From Thiocystis violascens DSM 198 (GTDB lineage: Bacteria; Pseudomonadota; Gammaproteobacteria; Chromatiales; Chromatiaceae), in NCBI RefSeq assembly GCF_000227745.2, contig NC_018012.1:3435412-3499411 (forward strand): a stretch of DNA of 64,000 nucleotides. Direction: 5' to 3'. Position 1 is the first letter of the stretch. The number at the start of each line of letters is the position of its first letter. Under the pieces are notes generated by a model. It made no database searches. It was not told the DNA's origin and worked only from the letters and a program-made list of their open reading frames with translations. Shown piece by piece: positions 44,134 to 53,925 of the stretch. The translations under genes were made by a program, and so were the position numbers.

Positions 44134-44994
44134 ATGTCGAGACGCGTCGTCACGGTGGGAGCGCTCGCGCTGCTGTTCGCCCTGTCCGGCTGCGCTCTCG
44201 ATCGCCGGGACGCGCCGGCGCCGGCGCCGGCGCCTGCGGGGATCGCTCGTGATGAACTGCTCTCGACCCTCGCGGCCTGCCATCTGCTGCGGGTCGGGCA
44301 GACGAACGACGTGGCCGTGTCCGATGCGGTCGTGATCGCCGCCGCGGATCGCTACGGCTTGACGGTGGACGCCATCGTCGAACGCTCCAATCGCTTGATC
44401 CAGGAGTATCGAGCCCTCGGGCCGGTTCTGGTCGCGCTGGCCGTCGATGCCTGCCGGAGTCTTTCCGCCGAGACCGGAGTCACCTCCGCGCTGATGCGCT
44501 TCGAGCCAGATGGCCGTCCGCGCATGGTCTGGCTGCGCATCGACGACGTCGAGATGACCGAGGGTTTCGCGGAACGCGTCATGGTCGAGTTGCGCCAGCG
44601 CCGGGCGATCGGTCTGGTCATCAATAGTCCGGGCGGCTCGGTGCATGAGGCCCGCAAGCTGGGGCGCTGGCTGCGGGCGAACGGTCTGCGCACGGCGGTC
44701 GACCGGGTCTGCACCTCCGCCTGCGTCGATGTGCTGGCGGGGGGCGTCGAGCGTTATGTCACCCGCGATGCCCGGCTTGGGGTGCACCAGAGCAAGGTTC
44801 CTCACCTCTACAGCAGTCATGAAGGCGGGCAGCTCTATGTAGCCGATTCGGCTCGCTATCTGCGCGAGATGGGGGTCGACGCAGAGATGGCGATCGCCGC
44901 CGCCTCGGTGCCGAACGACAAAATTCTGCTGATTCCCTTGTCCGATGCGCTGGCGACCGGTCTCGTGACCGGTGTGGTCGACGGTTTTCAGTGA
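44134..44994 (+). CDS. ClpP/crotonase-like serine protease fold lipoprotein
   Basis: 286 residues. A lipoprotein signal (TVGALALLFALSGC, Cys20) directs it to the envelope. The C-terminal half has the ClpP-fold landmarks: VINSPGGSVHEARKLGRWLRANG, a nucleophile candidate Ser in VCTSACVDVLAGG and a His in RLGVHQSK. These match a COG3904-like group of envelope proteins. The middle part (about 40-120) is helical and unassigned. It may process or chaperone secreted proteins. It starts 25 bases after hisHF; co-transcription is possible but the functions are unrelated. Confidence 0.75.
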   Translation: MSRRVVTVGALALLFALSGCALDRRDAPAPAPAPAGIARDELLSTLAACHLLRVGQTNDVAVSDAVVIAAADRYGLTVDAIVERSNRLIQEYRALGPVLVALAVDACRSLSAETGVTSALMRFEPDGRPRMVWLRIDDVEMTEGFAERVMVELRQRRAIGLVINSPGGSVHEARKLGRWLRANGLRTAVDRVCTSACVDVLAGGVERYVTRDARLGVHQSKVPHLYSSHEGGQLYVADSARYLREMGVDAEMAIAAASVPNDKILLIPLSDALATGLVTGVVDGFQ

Positions 44995-45226
44995 TAAAAA
45001 TAATCGGAATCAACCTCTTCTGTCAATTTCAATACTGACGATTTATATAATTACGAATATTAATAGATCATAAATCCGTAAACTTCGTTCAGTTTTTGGT
45101 GGCCCCAGGCGTCTATCCTCCGTCGATCAACCTGGTCTCTCCACCAGCCATCCCGAAGCCTGGCGAACGGTTTTCCGATTCCGTCGCCGTGCTTCCCAGG
45201 CCGCCCTTGCGCGGGATTCGCAGTCT
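44995..45226 (+). promoter_or_regulatory. AT-rich promoter region upstream of rnfB
   Basis: This 232-base gap is markedly AT-richer than its surroundings around 44995-45090. It contains a perfect TATAAT at 45046-45051, without a convincing -35. It is probably the promoter region of the rnfB-nifJ-rnfC cluster; no binding site is assigned. Confidence 0.4.
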
Positions 45227-46093
45227 ATGGCAATCATTCTCACTGCCGTCGGTTTCATGACCGCACTCGGTCTGGTCCTCGCCGTCTTGCTGGTGCTGGC
45301 GAACAAGCGGCTGTTCGTCTTCGAAGATCCCCGTATCGATCAGGTCGAGGGGCTGTTGCCCATGGCCAATTGCGGTGCTTGCGGCACGGCCGGATGCCGT
45401 CCGTTCGCCGAGCAGCTGGTCAAGGGCGAAACCGAACCGGGTAAATGCACGGTCAACTCCAAGTCGATGAATCAGATTATCGCCGATTTCCTGGGCGTCG
45501 ACCTGGGGGCCACCGAGAAGCGGGTCGCGCGTCTGGCCTGCGACGGCGGCGGCAATGTCGCCTATGTGCGCGCCAACTACAGCGGACTTCCTTCCTGTCG
45601 TGCCGCCGCGCTGGTCGCCGGTGGGGGGCGCGGCTGCTCTTGGGGCTGTCTTGGCTTCGGCGATTGTGAAGTGGTCTGCGGCTTCGATGCGCTCTACATG
45701 AACAAGCAGGGCATTCCGGTCGTCATCGAGGACCAGTGCACCGCCTGCGGCGATTGCGTGACGGTCTGCCCGAAGGATCTCTTTAGTCTGCATCCGGTGA
45801 GTCACCGCCTCTGGGTCGCCTGCATGAATCTGGAATTCGGCGATGAAGCGGAGCATCACTGCGAGGTCGCCTGCACTGCCTGCGGGCGCTGCGTCCAGGA
45901 CTCGCCGGAAGGCTTGATCGACATCCAGGACAACCTGGCCGTGATCGATTACAGCAAGAATTCGCTGGCGTCCACGGTCGCGATCGAACGCTGTCCGACC
46001 GGCGCCATCGTCTGGCTGGAAGCGGATGGCCGGGTCATCAAGGGCCGGGATGCTCGCAAGGTTTTGCGTAAGGGGGCGCTGCCGGTGGTTTAG
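45227..46093 (+). CDS. rnfB: Rnf electron transport complex subunit B
   Basis: 288 residues. An N-terminal membrane helix (FMTALGLVLAVLLVLANKRLF) is followed by a Cys-rich domain (NCGACGTAGCRPFAEQL, then CSWGCLGFGDCEVVCGF) and two ferredoxin-type 4Fe-4S motifs (CTACGDCVTVCPKDLF and CTACGRC). RnfB takes electrons from ferredoxin and passes them into the membrane complex. It begins the cluster and is separated from rnfC by the large nifJ gene. The C-terminal part is longer than in E. coli RnfB. Confidence 0.95.
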   Translation: MAIILTAVGFMTALGLVLAVLLVLANKRLFVFEDPRIDQVEGLLPMANCGACGTAGCRPFAEQLVKGETEPGKCTVNSKSMNQIIADFLGVDLGATEKRVARLACDGGGNVAYVRANYSGLPSCRAAALVAGGGRGCSWGCLGFGDCEVVCGFDALYMNKQGIPVVIEDQCTACGDCVTVCPKDLFSLHPVSHRLWVACMNLEFGDEAEHHCEVACTACGRCVQDSPEGLIDIQDNLAVIDYSKNSLASTVAIERCPTGAIVWLEADGRVIKGRDARKVLRKGALPVV

Positions 46094-46270
46094 ACCGGAG
46101 AGCACGCCCAGCGATTTCCCCGCATTTGAACGGACGCGCTTGAGATCAGCGATTTGGTCACTGGTTCACAGTCGGCCGCGTCGGAGTCTATTAGAACAAT
46201 ACCCCTTTGCGTCCCCTGCGCCCGCGTGGCTCAAGGTCGGCTTTGGCGGTTCACCACGAGAGTAAGGCCC

Positions 46271-49200
46271 ATGTTCGGAAAGAAAGACGACAAGCAGTTC
46301 AAGTATCCCGGCACCCGCATGGCGATGGACGGCAATAGCGCCGTGATTCTCGGCGAGCGCGAGGCGTCCGATGCCGCTGGTTCCTATCCGATCACGCCCT
46401 CGACCCAGATGGGCGAGTATTGGGCCGAGGAAGTCGCCAAGGGACATCTGAACATCTCGGGCAATCCGCTGATCTTCGTCGAACCCGAATCCGAGCATGC
46501 CGCCGCCGCGGTCACCGCCGGGATGTCCATGACCGGTCTGCGCGCGGTCAACTTCTCCTCCGCCCAAGGCGTGGCCTTCATGCACGAGTCGCTCTACGCG
46601 GCAGTCGGCAAGCGTCTGCCCTATGTGCTGCATATCGGTTCGCGCGCCATCACTAAGGCGTCGCTGAACGTCCACTGCGCCCATGACGATTATCACTGTA
46701 TCGACGACACCGGTTTCTTCCAGGTGTTCAGCAAGAGCGCCCAGGAGGCGGCCGATCTCAATCTGATCGCGCGCAAGATCGCGGAACTCACGCTGACGCC
46801 CGCCGTGGTCGGTCAGGACGGCTTCCTGACCACCCATCTGATCGAGCCGCTGATGGTGCCCGAGCGGGCGCTGATCGAGGAATTCTGCGGGCGTCCGGAC
46901 GACATCATCGAGTGCCCGACCCCGGCGCAGCGGCTGATCCATGGCCCGACCCGCCGGCGCGTGCCGCTGGTGTGGGACGTGGACAACCCGGCCACCTCCG
47001 GTCCGGTGCAGAATCAGGACGCCTACATGCAGGCGGTGGCGGCCCAGCGGCCTTACTTTTTCGATCATATCGAAGCCATCGCCGATCAGGTCATGGACGA
47101 GTACTACGAGCTGACCGGCCGGCGCTATCAGCGCGCCACCGGTTATGATCTGGATGACGCCGACTATGTGCTGGTCGGGCAGGGCAGCATGATCACCCAG
47201 GCCGAGGCGGTCGCCGATTATCTGCGCACGACCCGCGAGCTCAAGGTTGGCGTGGTCAACCTGACCATGTTCCGTCCCTTCCCCGGCGATCTGATCGGGC
47301 GCCTGCTGCAAGGCAAGAAGGGCGTGGCCATCCTGGAACGCACCGACCAGCCGCTCGCCGAGGATCTGCCGATCATGCGCGAGATCCGCGCGGCGCTTTC
47401 CAAGTGTCTCGAAAACGGCGTGGTCGGCAAGGGCGAGGATCTGCCGTATCCCGCCTATGCGACCTATAAAGCCGGCGACATGCCGCGACTCTATTCCGGC
47501 TGTTATGGCCTGGGTTCGCGCGACCTCCAGCCCGAGGGGCTGATCGCGGCGGTCGAAAACATGCTGCCCGAGGGCACGCGGCGCAAGTTCTACTATCTCT
47601 CGATCGACTTCATGCGCGAGGCGCTCGACCCGAAGGACGAGATCCGGCTCCAGGCGCTCAAGGATGCCTATCCGCGCATTCAGGAGATGTCGCTGCGCGG
47701 CAGCGAGAACCCGAACCTGCTGCCCAAGGGCGCGGTCACGGTACGCATGCACTCGGTCGGCGGCTGGGGCGCGGTGACCACCGGCAAGAATCTGGCGATG
47801 ACCCTCTATGATCTGCTGGGCTTCGACATCCGCGCCAATCCCAAATACGGCTCGGAGAAGAAGGGTCAGCCGACCACCTATTTCCTCTCCGCCGCGCCCG
47901 AGCCGATCCGGCTCAACTGCGAGTACACCTATGTCGACGTGGTCCTGAGCCCGGACCCCAATGTCTTCACCCACTCCAATCCGCTGTCCGGGCTGGATCG
48001 CGGCGGCGCCTTTGTGATCCAGTCCAGTCTGGAGAACGCCGAACAGGTGTGGATGAGCTTCCCGCCCGCCGCGCGCCGTTTCATGATCGAGCGCGAGATC
48101 CGCGTCTTCTATCTCGACGGCTTCAAGATCGCTCGTGAAGAAGCCTCCGATCCCGAGTTGCAGTTCCGCATGCAGGGCAACGCCTTCCAGGGCGCCTTCT
48201 TCGCCGCCTCGCCGCTGATGGAGCGGTCCGGTCTCACAGAGGCCGGTCTGTTCTCGGCCATGGAGGAGCAGATCCGCGCCAAGTTCGGCGGCAAGGGCGA
48301 GCGCGTGGTTCAGGACAACCTGCGCATCGTGCGCCGCGGCTTCGATGAGATCGTCGAGATCACCGACAAGGTCGTGGCGGGCGGTCAGCTCATCGCGCGC
48401 AAGGAGGTCGGTCTGCCGGTCATGCTCAAGGCACTGCCCGAAGGTGACGGCGGGTTGACCGACGTGCATCGTTTCTGGGAGCAGACCGGCGCCTTCTACG
48501 CCACCGGGCGTGGCAGCGACAATCTGGCCGATCCGCACATGGCGCTGTCGCTGATGCCCGCCTCCACGGGCGTCTATCGCGACATGACGCAGATCCGCTT
48601 CTCCTATCCGAAGTATGTCCCGGAGAACTGTACCGCTTGCGGCAACTGTTTCTCGGTCTGCCCGGACAGCGCCATTCCGGGGCTGGTCAATAAGGTTTCG
48701 GATGTCTTCGCCGCCGCCATCGCGCGTGTCGAGCGCGGCATGCCGACCCAGTATCTGCGCCGCGAGACGCGCAATGTCGAGAAGCGTCTGCGCGAACTGG
48801 TCAATGGCGCCGGCGAGTCGGCCGATATGCGCCTGCTCATGGACCGGGCGGTGCTGGAAACGCTGGCTGCCTTCTCTGGCGAACCCGAGCAGAAAGCACT
48901 GGCCGAGCAAGAATTCGGTCTCATGATGGAGGCGCTGGCGGACTATCAGTTCGCCATCACCAAGCCCTACTGGACCAATCGCGAGAAGAAACAGATCGGC
49001 AGCGGCGGGCTCTTCAGCATCACCGTCAACCCCTACACCTGTAAGGGTTGCATGGAATGCATCGAGGTCTGCGGCGACGGCGCCCTGATCGACGAGCCCC
49101 AGACCGAGGCCAGCATCCAGGAGATGCAGGCGCGCTGGAACATGTGGCTCGACCTTCCCACCACCGATCCGGACTTCATCCGCATCGAGGATCTGGACGA

Positions 49201-51193
49201 CAAGGTCGGCGCGCTCGAAACCCTGCTGCTCGACAAGAGCAACTATCAGTCGATGGTCTCGGGCGACGGTTCCTGCATGGGTTGCGGCGAGAAAACCGCC
49301 ATCCATCTCTTCACCGCCACCGTGACCGCCCTGATGCAGCCGCGCGTCAAGCGGCATCTGGCCGAGATCGACGATCTCATCAACCGGCTGGAGACCCATG
49401 TCCGGCTCAAGCTCGCCGCCAGCATGGATCTGTCCAACAGCGCCGCGATCGCCAAGGCGGTCGAGACGCACAAGGACGGCGATCTGACCCTGTCCGGTCT
49501 GTCGGCCGAACTGACGGACAAGCGCGCCCAGCCGGTCGATCCCGAGTGGCTGAAATGGGTCACCGGGCTGCTCGACAAGCTGCGTCATCTCAAGGCCCAG
49601 TATGTCAGCCCGCAGCCGCGCGCCGCGATGGGCATCGCCAACTCGACCGGCTGTACCTCGGTGTGGGGCGCGACCTTCCCTTACAGCCCCTATCCCTTCC
49701 CCTGGACCAATAACCTGTTCCAGGACGCCCCTTCCATGGCGCTCGGTCTGTTCGAGGGTCACATGCGCAAGATGGGCGAGGGCTTCAAGGCGATCCGTCA
49801 GGCGCGTCTGGAACTCGACGGCAAGTTCAACCCGGCCGATCCTCAATCCAACCTGACCTACTACGGCTGGAAGGATTTCAGCGAGGAGGAATGGCTGCTC
49901 TGTCCGCCAGTGGTCGCTGTCGGCGGCGACGGGGCCATGTACGACATCGGCTTCCAGAACCTGTCGCGCGCGCTCATGTCCGGTCATCCGGTCAAGATCC
50001 TGGTGCTCGACACCCAGTCCTATTCCAACACCGGCGGTCAGTCCTGTACCTCGGGCTTCATCGGCCAGATCGCGGACATGGCCCCCTACGGCAAGCAGTG
50101 GAAGGGCAAGACCGAGATCCGCAAGGAGATGGGCCTGATCGGCATGGCGCATCGTTCCAGCTATGTGCTGACCAGCTCCGCGTCGCATCTGACGCACCTG
50201 CTGGAGGGCTATATCGATGGTCTGAATGCGCGCCGTCCGGCCCTGTTCACCGTCTATACCTCCTGTCAGCCCGAGCACGGCATCGGCGACGACATGTCGA
50301 ACAAGCATGCCCGCATGGCGGTGGAATCGCGCGCCTATCCGCTGTTCACCTATAACCCGGACCTGGGCGCGAGCTTCGAGGAGTGCTGTTCGATCGAGGG
50401 CAATCCCAACATCGATCAGGATTGGATCAGTTGGACGCTGAACTACACCGACGAGAAGGGCAATCCCGCCGCGATGGAGGTGCCCTTCACCTTCGCCGAC
50501 TTCGCCATGATCGAGGGCCGTTTCCGCAAGCACTTCCGCAAGGCGCCGCCCGAGACCTGGAACGATTCCATGGTTTCGCTGGCCGAGTTCCTGGAACTGG
50601 ACGCCGACGGACGCGACGGGCTCTTCCCCTATATCTGGGGCGTCGACGGCAAGAACCGCCTGATGCGGGTGCTGGTCGCGCAGGAACTGGTCACCAGTTG
50701 CGAGGAACGGCGCGGTTTCTGGACCCAGTTGCGCGGCATCTGCGGCGAGCTGAACAAGGTCGATGTCGACCAGGTGCGCAACGCGGCCAAGGCCGAGATG
50801 GCGCAGAAGCTGACCCTCAGCCTGCTGGCCATGGCCGGCGGGGATGGCGGGGCGCTCGGGGCCTTGACTGGCGGCAACGGGTCGGGCGGCAACGGTGCTG
50901 CCCACGCCAGCGCCAATGGCTCCGGAAACGGCGCGACCGAGGGCTGGGAGGCGGTCTGGATCGAGACCCCCGAATGCACCGCCTGCGACGAGTGCGTCAA
51001 CATCAACCCCAAGATCTTCAAATACAACAGCGACAAGAAGGTCGAGGTGCTCGATCCCAAGGCCGGTCCCTATAAGGACATCGTCAAGGCCGCCGAGAAG
51101 TGTACCGCCGGCTGTATCCATCCCGGCACGCCCTTCAATCCGTCCGAGGCCGGCGTGGACAAGCTGATCAAGCGGGCCGAGAAATACCAGTAA
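46271..51193 (+). CDS. nifJ: pyruvate:ferredoxin (flavodoxin) oxidoreductase, long form with C-terminal ferredoxin-like domain
   Basis: 1640 residues, against about 1170-1200 for usual NifJ. Order: pyrimidine-type TPP domain (YPITPSTQMGE, about 39-49), gamma-type domain (HSVGGWGAVTTGKN, about 494), two 4Fe-4S motifs (C787/790/793/797 and C924/927/930/934), then the TPP domain with proximal-cluster cysteines C1002, C1005, C1128 and C1332 and GDGAMYDIG (about 1219). A Gly/Asn/Ala linker (about 1525-1562) leads to an extra cluster motif CTACDEC (C1569, C1572, C1575) with a later Cys. It interconverts pyruvate + CoA with acetyl-CoA + CO2 using ferredoxin. The frame to 46154 adds no conserved sequence. 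Confidence 0.93.
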   Translation: MFGKKDDKQFKYPGTRMAMDGNSAVILGEREASDAAGSYPITPSTQMGEYWAEEVAKGHLNISGNPLIFVEPESEHAAAAVTAGMSMTGLRAVNFSSAQGVAFMHESLYAAVGKRLPYVLHIGSRAITKASLNVHCAHDDYHCIDDTGFFQVFSKSAQEAADLNLIARKIAELTLTPAVVGQDGFLTTHLIEPLMVPERALIEEFCGRPDDIIECPTPAQRLIHGPTRRRVPLVWDVDNPATSGPVQNQDAYMQAVAAQRPYFFDHIEAIADQVMDEYYELTGRRYQRATGYDLDDADYVLVGQGSMITQAEAVADYLRTTRELKVGVVNLTMFRPFPGDLIGRLLQGKKGVAILERTDQPLAEDLPIMREIRAALSKCLENGVVGKGEDLPYPAYATYKAGDMPRLYSGCYGLGSRDLQPEGLIAAVENMLPEGTRRKFYYLSIDFMREALDPKDEIRLQALKDAYPRIQEMSLRGSENPNLLPKGAVTVRMHSVGGWGAVTTGKNLAMTLYDLLGFDIRANPKYGSEKKGQPTTYFLSAAPEPIRLNCEYTYVDVVLSPDPNVFTHSNPLSGLDRGGAFVIQSSLENAEQVWMSFPPAARRFMIEREIRVFYLDGFKIAREEASDPELQFRMQGNAFQGAFFAASPLMERSGLTEAGLFSAMEEQIRAKFGGKGERVVQDNLRIVRRGFDEIVEITDKVVAGGQLIARKEVGLPVMLKALPEGDGGLTDVHRFWEQTGAFYATGRGSDNLADPHMALSLMPASTGVYRDMTQIRFSYPKYVPENCTACGNCFSVCPDSAIPGLVNKVSDVFAAAIARVERGMPTQYLRRETRNVEKRLRELVNGAGESADMRLLMDRAVLETLAAFSGEPEQKALAEQEFGLMMEALADYQFAITKPYWTNREKKQIGSGGLFSITVNPYTCKGCMECIEVCGDGALIDEPQTEASIQEMQARWNMWLDLPTTDPDFIRIEDLDDKVGALETLLLDKSNYQSMVSGDGSCMGCGEKTAIHLFTATVTALMQPRVKRHLAEIDDLINRLETHVRLKLAASMDLSNSAAIAKAVETHKDGDLTLSGLSAELTDKRAQPVDPEWLKWVTGLLDKLRHLKAQYVSPQPRAAMGIANSTGCTSVWGATFPYSPYPFPWTNNLFQDAPSMALGLFEGHMRKMGEGFKAIRQARLELDGKFNPADPQSNLTYYGWKDFSEEEWLLCPPVVAVGGDGAMYDIGFQNLSRALMSGHPVKILVLDTQSYSNTGGQSCTSGFIGQIADMAPYGKQWKGKTEIRKEMGLIGMAHRSSYVLTSSASHLTHLLEGYIDGLNARRPALFTVYTSCQPEHGIGDDMSNKHARMAVESRAYPLFTYNPDLGASFEECCSIEGNPNIDQDWISWTLNYTDEKGNPAAMEVPFTFADFAMIEGRFRKHFRKAPPETWNDSMVSLAEFLELDADGRDGLFPYIWGVDGKNRLMRVLVAQELVTSCEERRGFWTQLRGICGELNKVDVDQVRNAAKAEMAQKLTLSLLAMAGGDGGALGALTGGNGSGGNGAAHASANGSGNGATEGWEAVWIETPECTACDECVNINPKIFKYNSDKKVEVLDPKAGPYKDIVKAAEKCTAGCIHPGTPFNPSEAGVDKLIKRAEKYQ

Positions 51194-51210
51194 GGACAAC
51201 CGCTGGGAGC

Positions 51211-51318
51211 GCCGGCTTGTAGCCGGCACCTGGGGCGTCCGACTTGTCGTCGGACGTGTTACCTCCAAACGGCCAGTCGACAACATGTCGACTACCCCAG
51301 GGCCGGCTGCAAGCCGGC
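51211..51318. repeat. four tandem hairpins between nifJ and rnfC
   Basis: Four perfect or near-perfect stem-loops follow each other: 51211-51227 (GCCGGC arms), 51236-51256 (CGTCCGAC arms), 51275-51293 (AGTCGACA arms) and 51302-51318 (GCCGGCT arms). They resemble REP elements and could protect the nifJ transcript 3' end or reduce read-through into rnfC. Confidence 0.7.
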
Positions 51319-51365
51319 AGTCCCAGGGCGCGGTTTCATTTCAACCAACATCGGCGGATCCTTCG

Positions 51366-52772
51366 ATGCAAGAGCAAACAGCGATTCTCGATTCAAGCGG
51401 TCGGTTCCCGGCGGAGCCGCGTTCCTCCAGGGGACTCTTCAGCCTGTTCCAGCGTGCCCCGACCTTCGATCACGGCATCCATCCGCTCGAGCATAAGGAA
51501 CTGACGGCGGACAAGCCGATCCGGCGTCTGCCGTTCGCGCCCGAGCTGATCATTCCGCTGTCGCAGCACAAAGGGAAATCGGCGATTCCGCTCGTCAAGG
51601 TCGGGCAGGAAGTGGTCCGTGGCGAACCGATTGCACAGGCGGACGGTTTCGTCTCGGTGCCCATGCACGCGCCGGCCACCGGCGTGATCCGGAAAATCGG
51701 CCTGGGACCGACCGCCGAGGGCCCCAAGGCGCCGGCGATTTTTCTCAAGGTCTATCTGGCCGCCGGACAGCAGGTGCTCTACGACCACGAACAGGATCCG
51801 GAACAGATGGAGCCGGAGGCGATCATCGCGGCGGTCCAGGCGGCCGGTCTGGTCGGGCTGGGCGGCGGGGCCTTCCCCAGCCATGTCAAGATGATTCCGC
51901 CGACGGGCAAGGCCATCGAGACCCTGGTGGTCAACGGCTGCGAATGCGAGCCCTATCTCACCTGCGATCATCGCATCATGCTGGAGCAGACCGATTCGCT
52001 GATCCGCGGCATCCGCATCGCGCTGCGCGCGACCGGGGCGAAGCGGGCCATCATCGGGGTCGAGGACAACAAACTCGACGCGGTCGCCCATCTGCGCGCG
52101 CGTCTGCCCAAACATTTGCCGATCACCGCCGAGGCGGTCCAGACCAAGTATCCGCAGGGCGCCGAGAAGATGCTGATCCGCAGCCTGCTGGGGCTTGAGG
52201 TTCCGGCCGGCCGTCTGACCTCGGACATCGGCGTGGCCGTTTTCAACGTCGGCACCCTGGCCCAGATGGGCGATTTGCTGCCCAAGAGTCGCGGGCTGAT
52301 CGAGCGGGTGGTGACCGTCAGCGGACTGCCGGTCGAGCGCCCGGGCAACTTTATGGTGCCGATCGGCACGCCGGTGCGCTTCCTGCTCGAACAGGTCGGG
52401 GTCAAACCGAACGCGGGCGGGGTGATCCTGGGCGGTCCCATGATGGGCATGACCGTGGCATCGCTCGACGTGCCTATCACCAAATCCGTGTCGGGCGTGG
52501 TGGTGCTGGAGGCCGAGGACGAGAATGCGGCCCGGAAGCAGGTCTATCCCTGTATCAAATGCGGCGAATGTCTCAACGCCTGTCCGATCTCGCTCAATCC
52601 CTCCATGCTGGGCGAGCTGGCGCAGGCGCGCGACTACGCGACCATGTCCGCGGATTACCATCTCGATCAATGCTTCGAGTGCGGCTGCTGCGCCTATGTC
52701 TGTCCGTCGAACATCCCCTTGACCCAATATTTCCGGATCTCCAAGGCGATCAATCGCAAGCGGCCACAGTAA
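51366..52772 (+). CDS. rnfC: Rnf electron transport complex subunit C
   Basis: 468 residues from the ATG at 51366; the longer frame begins in the hairpin region. It binds NADH and FMN and carries two 4Fe-4S motifs near the end (CIKCGECLNACPISLNP and CFECGCCAYVCPSNIP). The nucleotide-binding part has GLVGLGGGAFPSHVKM and VNGCECEPYLTCDHR. It ends shortly after the second cluster, without the long repetitive C-terminus of E. coli RnfC. Confidence 0.95.
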   Translation: MQEQTAILDSSGRFPAEPRSSRGLFSLFQRAPTFDHGIHPLEHKELTADKPIRRLPFAPELIIPLSQHKGKSAIPLVKVGQEVVRGEPIAQADGFVSVPMHAPATGVIRKIGLGPTAEGPKAPAIFLKVYLAAGQQVLYDHEQDPEQMEPEAIIAAVQAAGLVGLGGGAFPSHVKMIPPTGKAIETLVVNGCECEPYLTCDHRIMLEQTDSLIRGIRIALRATGAKRAIIGVEDNKLDAVAHLRARLPKHLPITAEAVQTKYPQGAEKMLIRSLLGLEVPAGRLTSDIGVAVFNVGTLAQMGDLLPKSRGLIERVVTVSGLPVERPGNFMVPIGTPVRFLLEQVGVKPNAGGVILGGPMMGMTVASLDVPITKSVSGVVVLEAEDENAARKQVYPCIKCGECLNACPISLNPSMLGELAQARDYATMSADYHLDQCFECGCCAYVCPSNIPLTQYFRISKAINRKRPQ

Positions 52773-52788
52773 CCACGGGAGTGCCATT

Positions 52789-52819
52789 CGGGATTGCCGA
52801 GTGGTACTCGGCGATCCCG
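52789..52819. repeat. long stem-loop between rnfC and rnfD
   Basis: Arms of about 13 bases (GGGATTGCCGAGT with ACTCGGCGATCCC, one mismatch) around a three-base loop. It lies in the 117-base gap between rnfC and rnfD and has no T-run; it may tune read-through or mRNA decay. Confidence 0.6.
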
Positions 52820-52889
52820 GATGACGATCCCCGAGTCCTGGCTGTGGCCCACGTCCTTATTGGATTGAACCTCATGATGTTGAAAGATT

Positions 52890-53918
52890 ATGTTCAAAGA
52901 CATTGAGATCAGAACCTCCCCGCATCTCAAGCGGGCGATGTCGGTCGACCAAATCATGCGCACCGTGGTGCTGGCGCTGTTGCCGATCGCGGTCTTCGCG
53001 GTCTGGCAGTTTGGTCTGAGCGCCCTGCTGCTGCTGCTGACCACGGTTGGCGTGGCGGTCGCGACCGAGTGGTTCTTTGCGCGTCAGAGCGGTCAGGGCA
53101 ACACGGTCGCGGACTGGTCGGCGGTCATCAGCGGACTGCTGCTCGGCTTGACCCTGCCGCCGGGCTTTCCGCTCTGGATGGCGGCGGTCGCGGCCTTCGT
53201 CGCCATCGCGCTCGGCAAGGCGCTGTTCGGCGGATTGGGCTACAACGTCATGAATCCCGCTCTGGTGGGACGGGCCTTCGTGCAGGCGGCCTTTCCGGTG
53301 GCCATCACCACCTGGACCCCGGCCTTCGCGCCGGGGCGCTTTTCGGAGCTGATCCCGTCCACGCTTACGCTGCCCTTCATGCAGCCGGTCCCGGTTGCCG
53401 ACTGGGTCGCCGGATTGCAGATGGACGGCTGGACCGGCGCCACGCCCCTGGCGCTGCAAAAATTCCAGCACATCGAGACGCCGCTGGCCGACACCTTCAC
53501 CGGTCTGATCGCCGGTTCGGCCGGCGAGACCTCCGCGCTCCTGATCCTGATCTGCGGTCTCTGGCTCGCCTGGCAGCGGATGCTCGACTGGCGCATTCCG
53601 GCCAGCGTCATGGCCGGCGCGGTGCTGGTCGCCTTGCCCTTCTGGCTCATCGACCCCGCCATCTATCCGAGTCCCTGGTTCGTGCTCTGTTCGGGCGGGC
53701 TGATGCTCGCCGCCTGGTTCATGGCCAGCGACATGGTGGCCTCGCCGGTGACCGCGCGCGGGGTGATCGTCTACGGCCTCTTCATCGGCGCCCTGACGGT
53801 GATCATCCGGCTGTTCGGCGGACTGGTGGAGGGCGTGATGTACGCCATCCTGCTCGGCAACGCCATCGGCCCGCTGATCTCAAGCTGGACCCAACCGCGT
53901 GTCTATGGATCGAAGTGA
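52890..53918 (+). CDS. rnfD: Rnf electron transport complex subunit D
   Basis: 342 residues with about nine or ten membrane helices. The covalent FMN site is T185 in the motif DGWTGATPLA. MNPALVGRAF and ASDMVASPVTARG are further family marks. RnfD forms part of the ion-translocating core with RnfA and RnfE. Confidence 0.95.
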   Translation: MFKDIEIRTSPHLKRAMSVDQIMRTVVLALLPIAVFAVWQFGLSALLLLLTTVGVAVATEWFFARQSGQGNTVADWSAVISGLLLGLTLPPGFPLWMAAVAAFVAIALGKALFGGLGYNVMNPALVGRAFVQAAFPVAITTWTPAFAPGRFSELIPSTLTLPFMQPVPVADWVAGLQMDGWTGATPLALQKFQHIETPLADTFTGLIAGSAGETSALLILICGLWLAWQRMLDWRIPASVMAGAVLVALPFWLIDPAIYPSPWFVLCSGGLMLAAWFMASDMVASPVTARGVIVYGLFIGALTVIIRLFGGLVEGVMYAILLGNAIGPLISSWTQPRVYGSK

Positions 53919-53925
53919 GCCAACG

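Noticed and set aside
42447..44153. 568-codon open frame antisense to hisHF
   Set aside because: It is a shadow of the strongly conserved hisHF; composition is typical of antisense frames.
46166..51286. 1706-codon open frame antisense to nifJ
   Set aside because: It mirrors the nifJ reading frame in GC-rich DNA and encodes low-complexity, His/Asp/Gly-rich sequence with no family features. nifJ on the plus strand has full motifs.
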